Assembly (NCBI RefSeq): GCF_003008695.1
Contig: NZ_PXZT01000003.1
Span: 3,439-67,438 of the forward strand
Direction: 5' to 3'
Source of the DNA: Trichococcus alkaliphilus
GTDB taxonomy: Bacteria; Bacillota; Bacilli; Lactobacillales; Aerococcaceae
Length of the DNA stretch: 64,000 nucleotides
The position numbers and the translations under genes are program-made. The notes beneath the pieces were generated by a model. That model did not search any database and had not been told where the DNA came from. It was given only the letters and a program-made list of their open reading frames with translations. Shown in pieces: positions 44,235 through 53,329 of the stretch; the first letter of the stretch is position 1; each line of letters starts with the position of its first letter.

Positions 44235-45560
44235 TTATTCAGATGGCTTTTGTTCTGTTGGCTTGCGGCGCGCGCCTTTGTTTTTCAGCGTCTTGGTGCG
44301 GACTTTTTTCTTTTTGATTTTCTTGGCTGGCGCTTGTGGGGACGCCTCTTCCTCTTTCAAGGCAGCTTTTTTCTGGATTTTGGCTGCTTTGGCTGCGGCC
44401 GGTTTCTGCGCATCGCGGATGGCGTCACGTGATTCACGGCTCGGCAGTTCGTTGACGAGCTCACCGCCGTAGATGAAGAATTCTTTCACTTCATCCGGAT
44501 GCGGCGCGAAGCGTTTGATATCGCGACTGTTGCGGTCATTCACGAGTGACAGCACGACCCCTTTTTTGCCCATCCGGCCCGTACGTCCGGAGCGGTGCAA
44601 GTAGGTTTCCTTCGAAAGCGGCAGATCGTAATGGATGACGTAAGGCAGATCCAGGATGTCGATCCCGCGGGCGGAAACATCCGTCGTCAGAAGGAACGTC
44701 GCGTTGCCTTTGCGGAATTCATCCATGGCGCTCTTACGCTGCGCCTTGCCGTAGTCGCTGTGCAGCATGCGGACATTGATGCCCTCGAACTGCAGTTTTC
44801 CCGCCAAATAATCAAGTTCCTGCGTAGAATTCACGAAAACGAGCGCCTGCATGCCTTCCAAGTTGCCCAACCGGCGCAGCATTTCCGCACGTTTCCGCGT
44901 CGGTGCCTCGATGAAACCATGGACAGTCTGATCCATGAACTGGCCTTCCTTGGTCGTGTCGAACCAAAGCGGCTCTGTGTTGAACCATTTCTGGATATCC
45001 TTGAGGTTTTCGCTGTTCGTAGCCGAAAAGAAACCCATCTGGCGGGCACCCGGCATTTTTTTGATTAATTCGCGCAAGGCACTCAGATGCTCTTCCTGCA
45101 TCAAGTAGTCGGCTTCATCCAAGATGACCGTCTTGATGTTGTGCAGTCTGAGTTTTTTCTGGTTGGCCAATTCCAATAATCGTCCCGGTGTTCCGACCAC
45201 GATTTCCGGCTTTTCCTTCAGCTTGTCGATCTGACGGCCCACGTTCGCGCCACCGATGATCACTTGCGCGGTCAGGTCTTTAAGGGAACCCCATTCCGCC
45301 AAAACGTGCCCTACTTGGTGTGCCAATTCCTGCGAAGGCACGAGCACCAACAATTGCAATTCCTTGTTGGCATCCGTTTTTTGCAGCAACGGGATGGCAT
45401 AAGCCAAGGTTTTGCCGGTACCGGTCGGCGATAGGCCAACGACATCTTTGCCTTCCATCAACGGCTTGAAGACATTTTCTTGGATCGGCGTCGGCAGCTG
45501 AAAACTCATCTCGTTCCAGTATTTCTCGAATGGCATTGCCATTTCTTCCATCATCATCAT
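44235..45560 (-). CDS. DEAD-box RNA helicase
   Basis: The 441-residue protein starts in an ATG run at MMMMEEMAMPFEKYW behind GAGG. The core motifs are Q-motif FQLPTPIQ, Walker A SPTGTGKT, GG/TPGRLLEL, DEAD in VILDEADYL, SAT in FFSATNSEN, motif IV LVFVNST, motif V TTDVSARGIDI and motif VI HRSGRTGRMG. It unwinds RNA duplexes, for example in ribosome assembly or mRNA turnover. After about residue 385 a Lys/Ala-rich basic tail (KAAKIQKKAALKEEE, KKIKKKKVRTKTLK) probably binds RNA. It is a single gene. Confidence 0.93.
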   Translation of the reverse strand: MMMMEEMAMPFEKYWNEMSFQLPTPIQENVFKPLMEGKDVVGLSPTGTGKTLAYAIPLLQKTDANKELQLLVLVPSQELAHQVGHVLAEWGSLKDLTAQVIIGGANVGRQIDKLKEKPEIVVGTPGRLLELANQKKLRLHNIKTVILDEADYLMQEEHLSALRELIKKMPGARQMGFFSATNSENLKDIQKWFNTEPLWFDTTKEGQFMDQTVHGFIEAPTRKRAEMLRRLGNLEGMQALVFVNSTQELDYLAGKLQFEGINVRMLHSDYGKAQRKSAMDEFRKGNATFLLTTDVSARGIDILDLPYVIHYDLPLSKETYLHRSGRTGRMGKKGVVLSLVNDRNSRDIKRFAPHPDEVKEFFIYGGELVNELPSRESRDAIRDAQKPAAAKAAKIQKKAALKEEEASPQAPAKKIKKKKVRTKTLKNKGARRKPTEQKPSE

Positions 45561-45635
45561 TTGTTTCCTCATTTCTTATAGTGCAGCCTGTTATTAAGCT
45601 GCGGTGCATGCCTCGCGCGGAAGCATCCGGCTGAC

Positions 45636-46643
45636 CTACGCCTCATCTAAATCCGCTGGATAAACGATGCCCGCTTTTTTGCGCAAAGCTTCCATTGTCC
45701 GGTTGACGTCTCGGCTGATCTGCGTCCAACGTTCATAGTCTTCTATAGTATCAGGATTTCCCGGATCATTCAAGACACCCGCGAATGCACGGACCTCGTC
45801 ATCCATGAAATGCCCGGACGCTTTTTCGGCCAATTGATAACGTTCCTCGGTCTCGCCGTCCACCAGTTCGACGGATTGGATCAAATTGACACCATCGAGA
45901 ATCAACGTATTTTTGCCGCTGTAGATTTCCGAATCAGCGAAGGAATTATAGATTTTCGAAGTATGCAGGCTGACTGTAAAATACGGATATGTCAGCAGCA
46001 TCGTGCCGGCTCCATCAACGCCCGTCTGGATTTTCTTGGCGGCATAATCGACTTCCTCGGGCACACCGAACCAAGCGATGGCAGCATACAGCAAGTACAC
46101 GCCCAAATCGGAGAGCGCCCCGCCGGAAAATTCCAGCGAGAAGATGTTCGGTTCCTCGCCGGCCAAGACTTGGTCATAGCGGGAGGAGTATTTGGCATAA
46201 GTGAAGCTGGCGCCGTCGATTTCGCCCAATTTGGCGATCTCGTTCTTGACGAGCGCGAAGTTCGGTTCATGCAGGTGGCGGGCGGCTTCAAACAGGAAAA
46301 CATTGTTGGCTTTCGCTGCGGCGAAGGCTGCCTCCCATTCTTTCGTGTTCGAGAAGATCGGCTTCTCGACGATGAGATGCTTGCCGTTCGCGATGGCCGA
46401 CATGGCCTGCTCGAAATGGAGACTGTTCGGCGATGCGATGTAGATGGCATCCACTTCCTCCAAGGCTGTGAATTTGTCCAGCTCGGTGACGAACAGATCC
46501 GCGCCGTAGCCCTCGCCGAAACTCTGGGCGTTGAACTGGGTGCGGCTGTAGACCGCTTTTATTTCGAATTGTCCGGATGCTTTTGCCGCTGTGGCGAATT
46601 CATGCGCGATGCTGCTCGTTCCGATGATGCCTAATCTGATCAT
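45636..46643 (-). CDS. Gfo/Idh/MocA family oxidoreductase
   Basis: The 335-residue protein has an N-terminal NAD(P)-binding fold (IRLGIIGTSSIAHEF) and the family motif GKHLIVEKPIFSN, where EKP contributes the catalytic lysine. A C-terminal alpha/beta substrate domain follows (SLEFSGGALSDLGVYLLYAAIAWFG). Members oxidise or reduce sugars, inositols or other polyols. The GGALSDLGVYLL motif is common in members near sugar metabolism, but there is no operon partner to indicate a substrate. It lies 75 bp upstream of the helicase gene and could be read with it. Confidence 0.87.
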   Translation of the reverse strand: MIRLGIIGTSSIAHEFATAAKASGQFEIKAVYSRTQFNAQSFGEGYGADLFVTELDKFTALEEVDAIYIASPNSLHFEQAMSAIANGKHLIVEKPIFSNTKEWEAAFAAAKANNVFLFEAARHLHEPNFALVKNEIAKLGEIDGASFTYAKYSSRYDQVLAGEEPNIFSLEFSGGALSDLGVYLLYAAIAWFGVPEEVDYAAKKIQTGVDGAGTMLLTYPYFTVSLHTSKIYNSFADSEIYSGKNTLILDGVNLIQSVELVDGETEERYQLAEKASGHFMDDEVRAFAGVLNDPGNPDTIEDYERWTQISRDVNRTMEALRKKAGIVYPADLDEA

Positions 46644-46812
46644 GGTTTTATCCCCTCACTCATTGTTGTCTTTTGAACATTCTATCCCCATTCTACACTA
46701 ATCGGGGGTGGAATGCTTAGCGATACCATTTTTTTGAGATGTAAAATGAATGATTTTTGTAGGCGTAATTGGGACTGACGCCCGGTTAAAGCATCCCCTT
46801 CGCAACAGAAGC

Positions 46813-46842
46813 AAAAAAGCATCCCTGTGAGAATGGGATGCT
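46813..46842 (-). terminator. Terminator of the DNA glycosylase gene
   Basis: AGCATCCC and GGGATGCT form a stem with an eight-base loop (TGTGAGAAT region). On the minus strand it ends in TTTTTTGC, 11 bp after the stop codon. Confidence 0.85.
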
Positions 46843-46853
46843 GGCATTATTCA

Positions 46854-47555
46854 TTATAGGATTTGCTTTTCCGCCCGTTTCAGCTCTTGGCGCTGCTTTT
46901 GGCGTTTCTTCTTTTCGGCTTCCGACAGCGGCGCATAGTCCTTCAGATCCGGCAGGCCGCCGACGGACACTTCCCACAGATAAAGGCTCGCGATCGAACC
47001 ATATGGCGCGTAGCGCCGTTTGTATTTCTGGAACAGCTGCTTCGTGATTTTGCGGTGATGGTACACCATCCGCAGTCCGCGATGGATGGCGAGGTCGTCC
47101 CAGCTCAGCACGTCCTGACGGCCCATCGAAAAGATCAGCAGCATCTCGGCAGTCCATTTGCCGATGCCGCGCAGCTGCGACAGTTCGGCGATGACCGCTT
47201 CGTCGCTCAAGCCCTTCAGCGCCTCCAGATCGCATTCGCCTGAAAGGACTTTTTCGGCCGCTTCACGGATATAGGTCGCTTTGCGGGTCGACAAACCGCA
47301 TTGTTGGATTTCTTCGACGCTCACTCGGCAAAGATTTTCTGGCGTGATCGCTCCGAAAGCGGTGAGCATCCTTTTCCAGACGGTCTCCTGGGCCTTCATC
47401 GAAATCTGCTGACCGACGATATTGTTGATGAGCGCCGAAAAGAGATCCGCATCGATTGGCCGTTCAATCGTCCCAATCCGGTCGATGATGTCCGCCAAAA
47501 TCGGATCCTTTGCCTTCAGATAGCGGATTGCTTCTTCGTCATAATAAAAATTCAT
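46854..47555 (-). CDS. DNA-3-methyladenine glycosylase, AlkA-like (HhH-GPD)
   Basis: Started at MNFYYDEEAI behind AAGGATGG, the product is 233 residues. It holds the helix-hairpin-helix and catalytic region LSQLRGIGKWTAEMLLIFSMGRQDVLSWDDLAIHRGL in pieces: the hairpin LRGIGKWTA and the catalytic Asp in WDDLAIHRG. QISMKAQETVWKRM belongs to the same fold. It removes alkylated bases such as 3-methyladenine from DNA. It lacks the long N-terminal domain of E. coli AlkA. The C-terminus is basic (EKKKRQKQRQELKRAEKQ), probably aiding DNA contact. Confidence 0.9.
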   Translation of the reverse strand: MNFYYDEEAIRYLKAKDPILADIIDRIGTIERPIDADLFSALINNIVGQQISMKAQETVWKRMLTAFGAITPENLCRVSVEEIQQCGLSTRKATYIREAAEKVLSGECDLEALKGLSDEAVIAELSQLRGIGKWTAEMLLIFSMGRQDVLSWDDLAIHRGLRMVYHHRKITKQLFQKYKRRYAPYGSIASLYLWEVSVGGLPDLKDYAPLSEAEKKKRQKQRQELKRAEKQIL

Positions 47556-47658
47556 CCTATCCATCCTTATTCTGAGTATTTACTGCTATTGTAACATTTT
47601 TCAGACATTCGCATAGAAATGGGACCTCTAGTTTTCATGAATACATGATCAAAACCTA

Positions 47659-47690
47659 AAAAAAGCCGGAGACTTGAAAGTCCCCAGCTC
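47659..47690 (-). terminator. Terminator of the aldo/keto reductase gene
   Basis: GCCGGAGACTT and GAAAGTCCCCAGC pair with mismatches. The minus strand continues as TTTTTTTAGG, 13 bp after the stop codon. Confidence 0.7.
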
Positions 47691-47702
47691 TATCATTTTT
47701 CA

Positions 47703-48617
47703 TTAAACTGTCTTGTGCGTATCAGAAGTTTTATGCGTTCTAAGAGCCTTATTCGTATCGAATCCGATGCGTTTACCCAAGTTGTGGTCTTGGTGGCCTC
47801 TTTCGAAATTAGTGGGCTTTTGGATACGCGTGATCATTTCCATTTCCTGATCAGTCAGGGTGAAGTCGAAGAGGTCCAGATTCTCTTTCATGCGATCGGC
47901 ATCCTTCGTTTTCGGAATCGGAATGAGGTCACGTTGCACACACCATTTCAATACAACCTGCACCGGCGTCTTGCCATATTTTTCGCCGATCTTGATGACT
48001 TTGCTTTCCGAGATGACCCGGCCTTTTGCCAATGGGCTGTAAGCCATGGTCACGATATTGTTGTCGTAGCAGAAGTCATCGACTACTTCCATATTGTTGT
48101 AAGGGTTGATTTCGAGTTGGTTTACTGCTGGTTTGATCCGGCAATTTTCCATCAACTGCGTCAGATCGCCGCGCATGAAGTTGGAAACACCGATACTGCG
48201 GACAATGCCGGAGTCTGTGGCATCTTCCAATGCTTTCCACGTTTCTGCGTTGACATCGTCGCTTTCGCTAGGCGAATGGATCAGGAACAGGTCGATGTAT
48301 TTCAGTCCGAGACGGTCATAGCTGGCTCGAATAGCGTCCGTTGCTTTCTCAAAACCCATGTCGTCTTTCCAGATTTTTGTGACGACGAAAATGTCATCTC
48401 TGGAAATGCCGCCATTGATTGCTTTTTGGATACCGCGGCCTACGCCGGCTTCATTTCCATACATGCTGGCTGTGTCGATTAGGCGGTACCCGCGCATGAT
48501 GGCCATGAAGACCAATTCTTCCGCTTCATCATCGCTCACATTCCAAGTGCCGTATCCGATACCGGGGATTGTAAAACCATCATTCAAAGGCATTCTGTCC
48601 ATTAAGCTCTTCACCAT
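47703..48617 (-). CDS. Aldo/keto reductase
   Basis: The 304-residue NADPH-dependent enzyme is a TIM-barrel aldo/keto reductase: catalytic Asp and Tyr in LIDTASMYGNEAGVG, Lys in VVTKIWKDD, His in LFLIHSPSE, and cofactor motif LIPIPKTKDADRMKENLDLF. It reduces small aldehydes, ketones or keto-sugars, similar to YtbE/2,5-diketo-gluconate reductase types. The start follows AAGGAG with slightly long spacing; upstream GTG is too close to the site. The extended C-terminal tail after residue 275 (NTNKALRTHKTSDTHKTV-like) is basic and repetitive. Single-gene unit. Confidence 0.9.
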   Translation of the reverse strand: MVKSLMDRMPLNDGFTIPGIGYGTWNVSDDEAEELVFMAIMRGYRLIDTASMYGNEAGVGRGIQKAINGGISRDDIFVVTKIWKDDMGFEKATDAIRASYDRLGLKYIDLFLIHSPSESDDVNAETWKALEDATDSGIVRSIGVSNFMRGDLTQLMENCRIKPAVNQLEINPYNNMEVVDDFCYDNNIVTMAYSPLAKGRVISESKVIKIGEKYGKTPVQVVLKWCVQRDLIPIPKTKDADRMKENLDLFDFTLTDQEMEMITRIQKPTNFERGHQDHNLGKRIGFDTNKALRTHKTSDTHKTV

Positions 48618-48755
48618 GATAACCCACACTCCTTCTACTTATTACCTTAAGTGTAACGCAATTCAGTCAGAAATACAAAAATTATTAATGCGCTTACATA
48701 ACAAACTGGAGGGAAAGCTCTTCCCTCGCCGTCTAAGCTTAATCAGAGCACGCGC

Positions 48756-49631
48756 CTACAGTGGTTTGGAAACCGAGCCGCTCGTCAAGGTCACGATGAC
48801 CATTTCCGGTCGGTTGTTGATGCGGAACGGAAAGGACGCTCCACCGATACCGCGGCTGACGACCAGTTTCTTTTCCTGATCTGTCGGCAAGAGATAGACC
48901 CCTTCGGTATGCTGCGGCATCCGTCCTTGGCCTGGAGCGTAAAGGCCGCCCAGTCTAGGGATGCGGATTTGACCGCCGTGCGCATGGCCGGCAAACGTGA
49001 TGTCAGCTGATTTCTCCGGATTGATATGGTACTTCAGGAAATGTTCAGGACGATGCGCCAGCAAAAGGCGCGTCTGGCCTTGCCAATCTTTGCGGAGCTT
49101 GATTTTTTTCAGGAAATCCTTCGTAATTTTCTGGATGGCTGCGCCTTTGTCGCTCAGACCCATTATGACGACAGGCTTTCTGCCTTTCGCCAGGACGCTC
49201 ATTGCTTCATCGTCCAGAAATCGGATCCCTGTTTTCTTGTACAGATCCAACGCAATGTGGAACATCGGAGAGTGGCGGTCATGGTTCCCCGTTATGGCAT
49301 AGGTCGGCGCGATCGCCGCTAATTTCCGGAACAGCGTTTCTGCCACCGAGGGGTCAAAAGGATGATCCCCTTGAATCTGGTCGCCGGTCAGAAAGATGAA
49401 GTCCGGTTCCGCTTCCTTGGTCATGTCGATCAGCTTGTTCAGATCGATTTTCTCTTTGGGCAGATGAAGATCGGAAAGCTGGACGATCTTCATCCCTTCG
49501 TTTTCCGGCGCAAGGTTCTTGACCGGAATCGTGTACTCGGTCTTCTGGATCCACGTGTTTTGGAGATGCAGATAGGCCGCCGCGCCCGCCAAAACGGCAG
49601 TTTTCAGCAAGCTTTTGTTTTTTATGTTCAT
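48756..49631 (-). CDS. Metallophosphoesterase, YkuE-like, membrane-anchored
   Basis: The 291-residue protein has an N-terminal hydrophobic segment (LLKTAVLAGAAAYLHL) and a calcineurin-like phosphoesterase domain with metal motifs IVQLSDLHLP, FLTGDQIQG, TGNHDRHS, LLAHRPEHF and FAGHAHGGQIRIP. It is the YkuE/YaeI type, reported to act on lipid- or nucleotide-linked phosphoesters at the cell surface. The IPRLGGLYAPGQG loop is typical of this subgroup. Start taken at the MNIKNK ATG after AAGGATG. Upstream lies about 245 bp of gene-free DNA before the divergent DUF1538 gene. Confidence 0.9.
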   Translation of the reverse strand: MNIKNKSLLKTAVLAGAAAYLHLQNTWIQKTEYTIPVKNLAPENEGMKIVQLSDLHLPKEKIDLNKLIDMTKEAEPDFIFLTGDQIQGDHPFDPSVAETLFRKLAAIAPTYAITGNHDRHSPMFHIALDLYKKTGIRFLDDEAMSVLAKGRKPVVIMGLSDKGAAIQKITKDFLKKIKLRKDWQGQTRLLLAHRPEHFLKYHINPEKSADITFAGHAHGGQIRIPRLGGLYAPGQGRMPQHTEGVYLLPTDQEKKLVVSRGIGGASFPFRINNRPEMVIVTLTSGSVSKPL

Positions 49632-49876
49632 ATTTATCATCCTTCATGAAACCCTATTGTTTCCTTTATTCTAATGCTTTGGAGCGCTTCCGTCAAAGCA
49701 AAACGGTTGGCTCTAGTGACTATCGGATCCGGGCGAATTTCCTGAAAGCATCGGAAAATTGCCCAATGTCCTTCGAAAGGGTGCGTTTTACTTCCTATTT
49801 AATAGTTGGCATGTTATGTTTAATGTATGGATATTACTCTTCAACATTATAACATCACTGTGAAAGGAATGAATCT

Positions 49877-51364
49877 ATGCGTATCTTTACAGAAAAATTA
49901 AGGGAAGTCCTGCAGTCGGTGTTGCCGATCACGTTGCTTGTCGTCCTTCTCCACTTCACATTGACGCCGCTCGAAACGATTGATCTGCAGAGGTTCCTGT
50001 TCGGGGCGTTTTTGATCACCATCGGCTTATCCATCTTCCTTTTCGGCGTGGATCTCGGCATCACGCCGATCGGGAAATTTCTCGGGAGAGGCTTGGCCCG
50101 CAGCAACAGCATGAAATACGTGCTCGGGATGGGGCTTGTGCTCGGCTTTTTCATCTCGATCGCGGAACCCGATCTGCATATTTTGGCGACTCAGGTTTCC
50201 GAGGTCACGAACGGCATGTATCCGAAAAATTTGCTCCTGGTCGTCGTTTCCGTCGGCATCGCCGTGATGCTGACTATTGGCCTATTCCGGATCGTTTACC
50301 GCTATCCGCTGAACAAAGCCTTCACGTTCCTCTACCTCACCATCTTCGGGTTGGCCTACTTCAGCACCAACGACCTGTTCGCCATCGCTTTCGACGCTTC
50401 GGGATCGACGACCGGCGCTTTGACTGTGCCCTTCATGTTGGCTCTGGCAGTCGGGGTCGCATCCCTGAACCGACGAACGCAATCAGCTGAAGAGGACAGC
50501 TTCGGGCTGGTGGGGATCGCCTCAGCCGGCGCCATTCTAGCCTTATTGATCCTGGGTTTGTTCGTCCGTTCCGATGAACCGCTTTCGGGCTCGATGCCTG
50601 CCAGCGCGGCTGCGGAGACCGACTGGCTTGCGCCTTTCCTGCACGAGTTGCCGAAAATCGCGGGTGAAATCCTGTTGGCAGTTTCGCCGATATTGATCAT
50701 CTTCGTGCTCACCCATGCCTTCTTTACGGATGAAAAACTCTCGAAGCGTACTTTCCGCCGTATTTTCTTGGGGATGTCTTATCTGTTTGTCGGGTTGGTG
50801 CTTTTCCTAACCGGCGTGAATGCCGGATTCATGGAAGTCGGACGCAAACTCGGCATGCTGATTGCCGGGATGGACAGCTCGATTCCGGTCCTGGTAGTCG
50901 GTTTTGTACTGGGGGTATTGGTCATTTTGGCGGAACCTGCGGTATATGTATTGACGCATCAAATAGAAGATGTTACAACTGGATATGTTAAGCGCGGTAT
51001 TGTGCTGGGATTCCTGTCCATCGGAGTCGGGCTCGCCGTCCTCTTGTCGGTCGTGCGTGTGCTCATCCCTTGGCTGCAACTGTGGCACTATCTCGTCCCC
51101 GGCTATCTGGTTATCATCGCCCTCTCCTACAAAGTCCCGAAGCTGTTCGTCGGTATAGCCTTTGATGCGGGCGGCGTGGCTTCAGGGCCGATGACGGCCA
51201 CTTTCATCCTGGCGTTCATCCAAGGTGTCGCGGAAATCACGCCGGACGCCAACGTGCTTTTGGAAGGCTTCGGGATGATTGCGATGGTGGCGATGATGCC
51301 GATCATCTCGCTGCAATTGTTAGGCGCCATCTATCAGCGCAACAGTGTAAAGGAGGGTCTTTGA
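49877..51364 (+). CDS. DUF1538 family membrane protein, coupled to a PII-like protein
   Basis: The 495-residue polytopic protein is a paralogue of the one at 3002-4477. Both share VLPIT, LQRFLFGA-like, IAEPDLHIL and LLPGYL-type blocks. It again shows two related halves: AEPDLHILATQVSEVTNG with AEPAVYVLTHQIEDVTTG, and FDASGSTTGALTVPFMLALA with FDAGGVASGPMTATFILAF. The stop is followed at once by the TTG start of the PII-like gene, with AAGGAGGG inside its own last codons, so the two are translated together. This pairing suggests PII-type gating of a transporter of unknown substrate. Confidence 0.87.
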   Translation: MRIFTEKLREVLQSVLPITLLVVLLHFTLTPLETIDLQRFLFGAFLITIGLSIFLFGVDLGITPIGKFLGRGLARSNSMKYVLGMGLVLGFFISIAEPDLHILATQVSEVTNGMYPKNLLLVVVSVGIAVMLTIGLFRIVYRYPLNKAFTFLYLTIFGLAYFSTNDLFAIAFDASGSTTGALTVPFMLALAVGVASLNRRTQSAEEDSFGLVGIASAGAILALLILGLFVRSDEPLSGSMPASAAAETDWLAPFLHELPKIAGEILLAVSPILIIFVLTHAFFTDEKLSKRTFRRIFLGMSYLFVGLVLFLTGVNAGFMEVGRKLGMLIAGMDSSIPVLVVGFVLGVLVILAEPAVYVLTHQIEDVTTGYVKRGIVLGFLSIGVGLAVLLSVVRVLIPWLQLWHYLVPGYLVIIALSYKVPKLFVGIAFDAGGVASGPMTATFILAFIQGVAEITPDANVLLEGFGMIAMVAMMPIISLQLLGAIYQRNSVKEGL

Positions 51365-52030
51365 TTGACCAAACAAGTTGAAAACACACGATTCTACGAC
51401 GTCATTTTTGTCGTCGTCAACATCGGCAAAGCAAGCCGGGTGCTTGAGGAAGCGAAGAAATGCGGCATCACCGGCGGGACCATTATGCATGGTTCCGGCA
51501 CGGTTTCCAGCGCTTTATTGCGCACGATCGGTTTTTATGAAGTAAAAAAAGAGATCCTCTTTATGGTCTGCGCGCGCGAAAAAACGCAGCCTGCCATCGA
51601 ACACATCAGCTCGCTCTTCCATTTCGAGTTACCGAATCGCGGCATCCTCTTCACGAGTCCGCTTTCGCACTTGCTGGGCACGCACGGTGAACGTCTGCAT
51701 CTGGACGAAAAGGATGCCCATCCAGATTCCGGTCACGAAGTCTTTTTCACGCTCGTTGCCGCCGGATTGGGTGACGAAGTCGTCGAAGCGGCTGCTGCGG
51801 CAGGCGCACGCGGTGGCACCCTCTTCCACGGGACCGGGGCCTTCGCAGAAAAATGCCGGAAAGTGTTCGGGATCGAAGTGGATGCCGGCAAAGACATCAT
51901 CATGAACCTAGTCACATCCGATGTCGCTCCCGCGGTGGAAACCGCCATCGTCGAGCGGATGCAACTGGATGTGCCGGGTAATGGCATCCTGTTCAGTTTC
52001 GATGCCGAAAATTTGCGTGGCGTGCGTTAA
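51365..52030 (+). CDS. Fused double PII-like domain protein
   Basis: The 221-residue protein contains two tandem PII-like units. Unit 1 (about residues 10-110) reads FYDVIFVVVNIGKASRVLEE, CGITGGTIMHGSG and PNRGILFTSPLSHLLG. Unit 2 (about 120-220) reads EVFFTLVAAGLGDEVVEAA, AGARGGTLFHGTG and PGNGILFSFDAENLRG. The GGT(I/L)xHG(S/T)G loop and the GILF strand recur at equivalent positions. The start is TTG, seven bases after GGAGGG, immediately after the DUF1538 stop. It is probably a cytosolic sensor that binds the DUF1538 membrane partner. Ligand unknown. Confidence 0.82.
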   Translation: MTKQVENTRFYDVIFVVVNIGKASRVLEEAKKCGITGGTIMHGSGTVSSALLRTIGFYEVKKEILFMVCAREKTQPAIEHISSLFHFELPNRGILFTSPLSHLLGTHGERLHLDEKDAHPDSGHEVFFTLVAAGLGDEVVEAAAAAGARGGTLFHGTGAFAEKCRKVFGIEVDAGKDIIMNLVTSDVAPAVETAIVERMQLDVPGNGILFSFDAENLRGVR

Positions 52031-52060
52031 GGGAAATACTATTTGATAGACAAACTTAAT

Positions 52061-52097
52061 AAACCTGGATTGGTGTTTGACACCGATCCGGGTTTTT
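52061..52097 (+). terminator. Terminator after the double PII-like gene
   Basis: AAACCTGGATTGGTG pairs with CACCGATCCGGGTTT (G-T pairs allowed) around a TTTGA loop, followed by TTTTTT. It lies 30 bp after the stop codon. Confidence 0.85.
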
Positions 52098-52397
52098 TGC
52101 ATACTTGAGGAGCGATATTGTCCAATGTTCCTCTTTTTATTTTCAGTAACTTTCATTGCATATTGCGGGGGCTGTTCCCCATTTCACAAACTGTTTTGCG
52201 AACTGTACCAACATCCCGACCGAATGTTCGGAACCACGCAACAAGATATGTTCATTTTGTTCAATCTTTCCGATGAAAATGATTTATAACAGCATCTAAA
52301 ACTGTATTATTTTTATAGATAAAACGGTTGCTTTCGGCCCAAATACGTGCTATCTTAAGTCTAGTTCTTATTCGAGGAAAAAGGAGAGGTTTCACGG
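52098..52397. other. Intergenic region before the amino-acid ABC genes
   Basis: No gene seen in this 300-bp stretch. A promoter candidate for the downstream pair is TTGCTT (52328-52333), 17 bp, TATCTT (52351-52356). AAAGGAGAGG lies just before the ATG. Confidence 0.5.
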
Positions 52398-53288
52398 ATG
52401 GTAAAGAAAAAGAGAGTTTTATTTGGCGGTTTGACAGCATTATTAGGTTTGACTTTGGCGGCCTGCGGGAGCGGCGAAACAGCCGACAGCAGCGCTATTG
52501 ATACAGCGGTGTTAACTGATTCAGCAACAGCATGGGACAAGATCGAGGAAGCCGGCGTTTTGAAGGCAGCCACTTCCGGGACGCTTTACCCTAATTCTTA
52601 TCACGACAAGGAAACTGACGAATTGACTGGTTACGAAGTGGAGATCCTTCGTGAAATCGCTGAGCGCATCGGCGTGGAAGTGGAATTCACAGAAATGGGC
52701 GTAGACGGCATGCTTACTTCCGTCAACAGCGGCGCAGTGGATGTTGCAGCATTCGGAATCGACCGCAATGGCGAAAATGCCGACAAATACAATTACACTA
52801 CCCCTTACAAATATTCATTCGGTGCCATGGTCGTCCGTGAATCCGATAATTCCGGCATCGAAACGCTGGAAGATTTGAAAGGCAAAATCGCTGCCGGTGC
52901 GGCAACGACAACTTACATGAAAGTTGCGCGTTACTTCGGCGCAGAAGAAAAAATCTACGACAACGCGACAAACGATATGTATCTTTCGGACGTAGCGAAC
53001 GGACGGACCGACGTTATCCTGAACGACTATTACGCACAAAAATTGGCGACTGCGGCTTTGCCTGATATCCCGGTAAAAGTGCATGACATTTTCTACAACC
53101 CATCCGAAACTAATTTCTCCATCAAAAAAGGCAATGACGAATTGACCGATAAGTTCAACACAGCTTTGGATGAAATGCGTGCTGACGGTACTTTAGCGGA
53201 ATTGTCGAAACAGTTCTATGACGGTGCGGATGTGACTGTCCAGATCGAATATGATTTCCCTGTGATCGACGTAAGCAACGTAGATTAG
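52398..53288 (+). CDS. Amino-acid ABC transporter substrate-binding lipoprotein
   Basis: The 296-residue lipoprotein has lipobox LAAC and an SBP_bac_3 (family 3) fold: GVLKAATSGTLYPNSYHD, LTGYEVEILREIAERIGVEV, EMGVDGMLTSVNSGAVDVAA and LEDLKGKIAAGAATTTYMKVA. Family 3 proteins bind polar amino acids, cystine or similar ligands. The permease gene follows 41 bp downstream. No ATPase gene accompanies the pair, so it must borrow one from elsewhere. Ligand is not predictable from the motifs. Confidence 0.88.
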   Translation: MVKKKRVLFGGLTALLGLTLAACGSGETADSSAIDTAVLTDSATAWDKIEEAGVLKAATSGTLYPNSYHDKETDELTGYEVEILREIAERIGVEVEFTEMGVDGMLTSVNSGAVDVAAFGIDRNGENADKYNYTTPYKYSFGAMVVRESDNSGIETLEDLKGKIAAGAATTTYMKVARYFGAEEKIYDNATNDMYLSDVANGRTDVILNDYYAQKLATAALPDIPVKVHDIFYNPSETNFSIKKGNDELTDKFNTALDEMRADGTLAELSKQFYDGADVTVQIEYDFPVIDVSNVD

Positions 53289-53329
53289 ACACATAGAATA
53301 AATACGTAGAACAGAAAGGTGGGCAAGAC

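Noticed and set aside
49646-49852. Small plus-strand open frame before the second DUF1538 gene
   Set aside because: No ribosome binding site, no motif, and it covers the promoter region of the downstream gene.
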